Positions 12,567 through 15,666 of a DNA stretch of 15,666 nt are shown piece by piece. Positions within the stretch are counted from its first letter, which is position 1, and each line of letters begins with the position of its first letter. Location of the stretch: positions 1 through 15,666 of the forward strand of contig CAZJWJ010000109.1 in NCBI GenBank assembly GCA_964549495.1, read 5' to 3'. A program made the translations under genes and the position numbers. Under the pieces are notes generated by a model. That model had not been told where the DNA came from, ran no database searches, and saw nothing but the letters and a program-made list of their open reading frames with translations. The DNA comes from JACKBJ01 sp964549495. GTDB taxonomy: Bacteria > Chloroflexota > Anaerolineae > Epilineales > Epilineaceae.

Positions 12567-15178
12567 CCGCCAGCCGCAGCCCCGAGAGGTCTTCCCGAGC
12601 CCGCCGAGCGTCGCGGGACCGCAGGATCGAGCGCGGCAATCCGCGCAGGACGCGCGGACCAGTGTCGTGCTCGCCGGTGCGCAGCCGAAACGAGTATTTT
12701 AGACCGGTCCTGGTCGGACTCTTGCTCGGCATGCTGGCTTGGACCGCGTTCCCGCGCCCCGATGCCGGTGTGCTGCCCACCGCTGCGCAAGCGCAGGCCC
12801 AGACGTCGCCGAACGCCCAGCGGCTCTACGGCTGGGGCGGCTACAGCGCCATCGCGCCCGAGAACACCATCGCGGCCATCGAGGCCGCGCGGACGGCCGG
12901 GGTGCCGCGGCTGTGGCTGGATCTGCGCGCGACCCAGGACGGGCAGCTGGTGCTGATGCGCGATGCCAACCTGGATCGCACCACCGACTGCGCCGGCCCG
13001 GTGGCCAGCCTGCCGGCGGCCAGCGTGACGGCCTGCGATGCCGGCAGCTGGTTCGACCCAAGCTTCGCCGGCCAGCGGGTGCCGCTCTTGAGCCAGGCCC
13101 TCGAGGCCGCCGGCGACGCCGACCTGGTGCTCGAGTTGCACGCCGGCGATCCGATCGCCCTGGTGACCGCGCTGCAGGTGGCCCGCATCCCGCGCGTGAC
13201 GGTGGTAGCCCGCGACCGGGCCGCCCTGCGCCAGCTGGCGATGATCTCCTCGATCCAGTTCCGGACGCGGTTGCGCGTCGAGCGGTTGGAGAGCGACCTG
13301 ATCGCCGGTCTCGAAGCGGATGGCATCGCCGGCTTGGCGGTGGCGCCGGCCGGCCTGGCGGCCGCGCCGGCCGAGTCCCTGCTGGACGCCGGCCTGTCCC
13401 TGGCGGTGGTCGATGCCGACGACGAGGGCGCCGTGCTCTCCGCCCTGCAGCTAGGTGCCGAGGCCATCGCGGTGGCGCGGCTGGAGCCGGCCATCTTCGT
13501 CAGCAGCCTGGCCTTCCGCAGCTACGACGGTTCGGACTTCGGGCTGAGCCCCTCCGAGGATCAGCAGTTGGGCGGCGGGCTGACCACCGGCGACTTCGAT
13601 GCCGACGGGCAGTCGGACTTGGTCCTCGGTGCGCCGGGTGACGACGCGGCCGGGCTCGGGGCCGGCTGGCTGGGCGTCCTGATCGGCGAGGCCGAGTTCC
13701 CGGGCCGGCTGGTGGCCGATCCGGGCGACGAGGCGCAGGGCGCCTGGGGCAGCCCGCTGATGGCGGTCGATCTGGGCGGCGACGATTACGAGGACCTGGT
13801 GGTCGGCGTGCCGGAGCGCGACTTCAACGGCAGCAACTCGGGCGCCATCTGGCTGCGCGACGGGACGGCCGGTGGCATCGGCGGCTTCAAGCGGCCCATC
13901 GGCCCGCAGCCGGAGACCGGCTCGCGCCTGGGCCGCAGCCTGGCTGCCGGCGACTTCGATGGCGACGGCTTGACCGACCTCTTCGTGTCCGCGCCCGAAC
14001 AGCAGGTGCGCGGTCAGCCGGGCGCCGGCCGGGTCTTCCTCCTGCCGGGTCAGGCCGGCTCGGGTGCGGTGACCACCGGCATGCTGCCGGTGGACCGCGA
14101 GCCCGAGGAGGTGCCGGGCGATCCCCGCTCCCGCGAGAACCTGGGCGCGGCCCTGGCCAGCGGCGACTTCAACGGCGACGGTTTCGACGACCTGGCCATC
14201 GGCGCGCCCGGCGCCAACCCGGCCGACATCGCGGGCGCGGGTGCGGTGCTCTTGGTCTTCGGCGGCCCGCTGGACGAGGAGACCGGCGACTTCCTGGCCC
14301 TGCGCTACGTCGATTTGCATCGCGAGGACGAGGCGGTGCCGGGCTTTGCCGAGCGCGACGCGGCCTTCGGCAGCAGCCTGGCGGCGGCCGACTGGGATGG
14401 CGACGGCTTCGACGATCTGGCGGTGGGCGCGCCGGGCGCTACGGCCGGCTCCCAGCGCGGCGCGGGCGACGTGGCGCTCTTCTTCGGCCGCGCCGACACC
14501 GGCACGCCCGGCGAGCCGGACGAGGAGACGGGTGCCTTCGATTTGCCGCGCACGCGGATCTACGATCAAGCCTCGGGCGCCATGCCGGTGCCGCCGGCTG
14601 GCCGCGCCGCCTTCGGATCCTCCCTGGCCGCGGCCGACTGGACCGGCGACGGCCGGCCCGAGCTCTTGGTCGCCTCCGGCGAGAGCGCCGATCGCCTGCA
14701 GGGCGCCGGCGCGCTCTACGCCCTCTTCGGCTCGGCCGAAGGACCCGACCCCTACCGTCCGGTCCGGCTGGCGCCGGGAATGGCCGGCCTGGGCATCGCG
14801 CCGGTCGCCGGGCAAGCCTTCGGATCGCGCATGGCCGCCGGTGACCTCAACGGGGACGGCGCGCCCGATCTGGCCCTCGGTGCGCCGGGCAGCCGCGTGG
14901 CCGGCCAGGACCGGGCCGGCCAGCTCCTGGTGGCCTTCGGCTACCACCCCGATCTACCCGGCGTCCCCACCCCCACCGACCGACCGGCCGCCCCCACCGC
15001 CAGCCCGACCCCGACCTTCCCGGTCACCCCTTCGATCACGCCCACCGCCTCGGATACGCCGCCGGCGAGCCCGACGCCCACCGCGACCCGCACGCCCCGT
15101 CCGCCGGCGCCGGCCTACCTGCCGATGGTCCTGCGCATCCAGTCCTTTTACGGCCGCTATCCGACGCCGGCGCCTTAG
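12563..15178 (+). CDS. Surface protein: degenerate GDPD-like domain + seven FG-GAP repeats + Pro/Thr stalk with YLPMVLR tail
   Basis: 871 residues from the ATG that overlaps pyrK (ATGA). A long Arg-rich head (1-44) precedes one hydrophobic segment (about 45-63, PVLVGLLLGMLAWTAF), then an AQAQA cleavage-like stretch, so it is exported. Residues ~87-325 resemble glycerophosphodiester phosphodiesterase (APENT, DRTT, DAGSWF, PLLSQAL), but the catalytic HRG is W91-G-G, the metal-site Glu is W118 and the second His is R133, so it is probably not an active enzyme. Seven repeats of the kind GDFNGDGFDDLAIGAPG (first D344, last D761) form an integrin-alpha-like propeller with calcium loops. About 796-850 is a Pro/Thr stalk, ending with YLPMVLR at 852-858. 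Likely adhesive or ligand-binding. A GTG at 12662 is an alternative start. The stop TAG abuts element 3. Confidence 0.85.
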   Translation: MTASRSPERSSRARRASRDRRIERGNPRRTRGPVSCSPVRSRNEYFRPVLVGLLLGMLAWTAFPRPDAGVLPTAAQAQAQTSPNAQRLYGWGGYSAIAPENTIAAIEAARTAGVPRLWLDLRATQDGQLVLMRDANLDRTTDCAGPVASLPAASVTACDAGSWFDPSFAGQRVPLLSQALEAAGDADLVLELHAGDPIALVTALQVARIPRVTVVARDRAALRQLAMISSIQFRTRLRVERLESDLIAGLEADGIAGLAVAPAGLAAAPAESLLDAGLSLAVVDADDEGAVLSALQLGAEAIAVARLEPAIFVSSLAFRSYDGSDFGLSPSEDQQLGGGLTTGDFDADGQSDLVLGAPGDDAAGLGAGWLGVLIGEAEFPGRLVADPGDEAQGAWGSPLMAVDLGGDDYEDLVVGVPERDFNGSNSGAIWLRDGTAGGIGGFKRPIGPQPETGSRLGRSLAAGDFDGDGLTDLFVSAPEQQVRGQPGAGRVFLLPGQAGSGAVTTGMLPVDREPEEVPGDPRSRENLGAALASGDFNGDGFDDLAIGAPGANPADIAGAGAVLLVFGGPLDEETGDFLALRYVDLHREDEAVPGFAERDAAFGSSLAAADWDGDGFDDLAVGAPGATAGSQRGAGDVALFFGRADTGTPGEPDEETGAFDLPRTRIYDQASGAMPVPPAGRAAFGSSLAAADWTGDGRPELLVASGESADRLQGAGALYALFGSAEGPDPYRPVRLAPGMAGLGIAPVAGQAFGSRMAAGDLNGDGAPDLALGAPGSRVAGQDRAGQLLVAFGYHPDLPGVPTPTDRPAAPTASPTPTFPVTPSITPTASDTPPASPTPTATRTPRPPAPAYLPMVLRIQSFYGRYPTPAP

Positions 15179-15354
15179 AGCGTCTAACAATACCGACGCC
15201 GAGCGAGCCCGAGGGATCGAGTTCGCAGGCAAGTCGGGAGCGGCTGACGGCGCGGAGGCGTGGCAGCGCCACGCTGAGCACCGGCAGGCGCTTCCGGCGC
15301 AGCATGCGGGCGCGAGACCCGGGCGCAGCCGGCGGGAGGTATTGTTAGACGCTC
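15178..15354. mobile_element. MITE-like palindromic element 3 (177 bp), TTA target duplication
   Basis: A perfect 17-bp inverted repeat GAGCGTCTAACAATACC (15178-15194 against 15338-15354) is flanked by TTA at 15175-15177 and 15355-15357. The centre is a hairpin GCGTGGC / AGC / GCCACGC (15258-15274), the same plan and loop as elements 1 and 2 read on the other strand. The arm shares GTC-x-A-R-CAATA with element 1 (GTCAAGCAATA). No transposase or convincing ORF. It lies right at the stop codon of the surface protein; removing element and one TTA still leaves TAG there. Confidence 0.78.
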
Positions 15355-15424
15355 TTAGTTGCTTGCCGGGTCCAAAGCAGCCGCCTGGATCCGGTCGCGG
15401 GACGAAGTGGAACGAGCGCACTGC

Positions 15425-15430
15425 TATGAT
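15425..15430 (+). promoter_or_regulatory. Possible -10 box of the DUF433 gene
   Basis: TATGAT stands 47 bases before the ATG at 15477, just past element 3's right flank. A weak -35 (GACGAA, 15401-15406) is 18 bases upstream. The -10 match is good but the -35 is poor, so this is a suggestion only. Confidence 0.3.
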
Positions 15431-15476
15431 GACGGGTGAGCCATGCCGCGACAGATGAAGTCCTGGAGGATCTGCA

Positions 15477-15666
15477 ATGGCAATGCCGGCTGACATCCCC
15501 ATGCCGCATATCGAATCGACGCCGGGAGTCCTGGGTGGCAAGCCCCGGATCGCAGGCACGCGGATCAGCGTCCAGCATATTGCGATCCTCCACGAGCGGC
15601 TCGGGCAGAGCGCGGATCACATCGCCGCCGAGTTCGACTTGAGCCTGGCCGAGATCTACGCGGCGT
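15477..15666 (+). CDS. DUF433 protein, likely antitoxin of a VapBC-like pair, 3'-partial
   Basis: 63 codons are visible before the window ends. IESTPGVLGGKPRIAGTRISVQHIAILHERLGQSADHIAAEF is the family's hallmark (GVxGGKPxIxGTRI), with a helix-turn-helix-like follow-on DLSLAEIYAA. DUF433 proteins are usually small DNA-binding antitoxins next to a DUF5615/PIN-like toxin; the toxin would be expected just downstream, outside the window. GGAGG (15465-15469) lies seven bases before the ATG, which fixes the start. A frame from 15436 in another phase is only a shadow. Confidence 0.85.
   Translation, partial: MAMPADIPMPHIESTPGVLGGKPRIAGTRISVQHIAILHERLGQSADHIAAEFDLSLAEIYAA

Noticed and set aside
13451..14947. 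Long open frame on the minus strand opposite the FG-GAP repeats
   Set aside because: It is a GC-bias shadow of the repeat-bearing gene; the translation is low complexity with no family match.
1..15666. CRISPR arrays, tRNA or rRNA genes
   Set aside because: I looked for regularly spaced direct repeats and for tRNA-like arms on both strands and saw none.

Overview
The window looks like chromosomal DNA from a high-GC member of the Chloroflexota, perhaps an Anaerolineae/Caldilineae-type lineage. This is inferred from the gene set and from secreted proteins whose Pro/Thr-rich stalks end in a Y-L-P-x-x-L-R type tail. No rRNA or other taxonomic marker is present, so the assignment is tentative.

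Layout: a serine hydrolase (beta-lactamase fold, 5' end missing) is followed by a SAM methyltransferase. An MFS permease reads leftwards and diverges from a small two-helix membrane protein plus a YbjQ-family protein. A DEAD-box RNA helicase with a Gly/Arg-rich tail converges on these. A 390-base gap follows, then a leftward PGRP/amidase_2 protein. Next come a thiol-oxidoreductase-like gene with an in-frame TGA, an SRPBCC protein, a leftward metallophosphoesterase and a divergent cardiolipin-synthase-type phospholipase D protein. A tightly overlapping set follows: pyrD (class 1B), pyrK, and a large surface protein made of a degenerate GDPD domain, a seven-bladed FG-GAP propeller and a Pro/Thr stalk. 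The window ends inside a DUF433 antitoxin-like gene.

Two things stand out. First, the peroxiredoxin-like gene carries TGA exactly where the family has its first active-site cysteine (U-M-F-C). A 7-bp stem with an AGTT loop begins 18 bases after that TGA. This reads best as a selenoprotein that ordinary annotation would cut into two pieces.

Second, three related 159-177 bp palindromic elements, with terminal inverted repeats and YTA/CTAG target duplications, sit at the 3' ends of genes. All three touch a stop codon or the last codons. Removing element 1 on paper restores a native C-terminus (…IYLPLLRSTT) and an ATGA overlap with the methyltransferase, which is strong internal evidence for a real insertion. 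The copies differ in their arm sequences but each copy's own arms match, and the central hairpin shows compensatory changes. This points to selection on, or copying of, the folded form.
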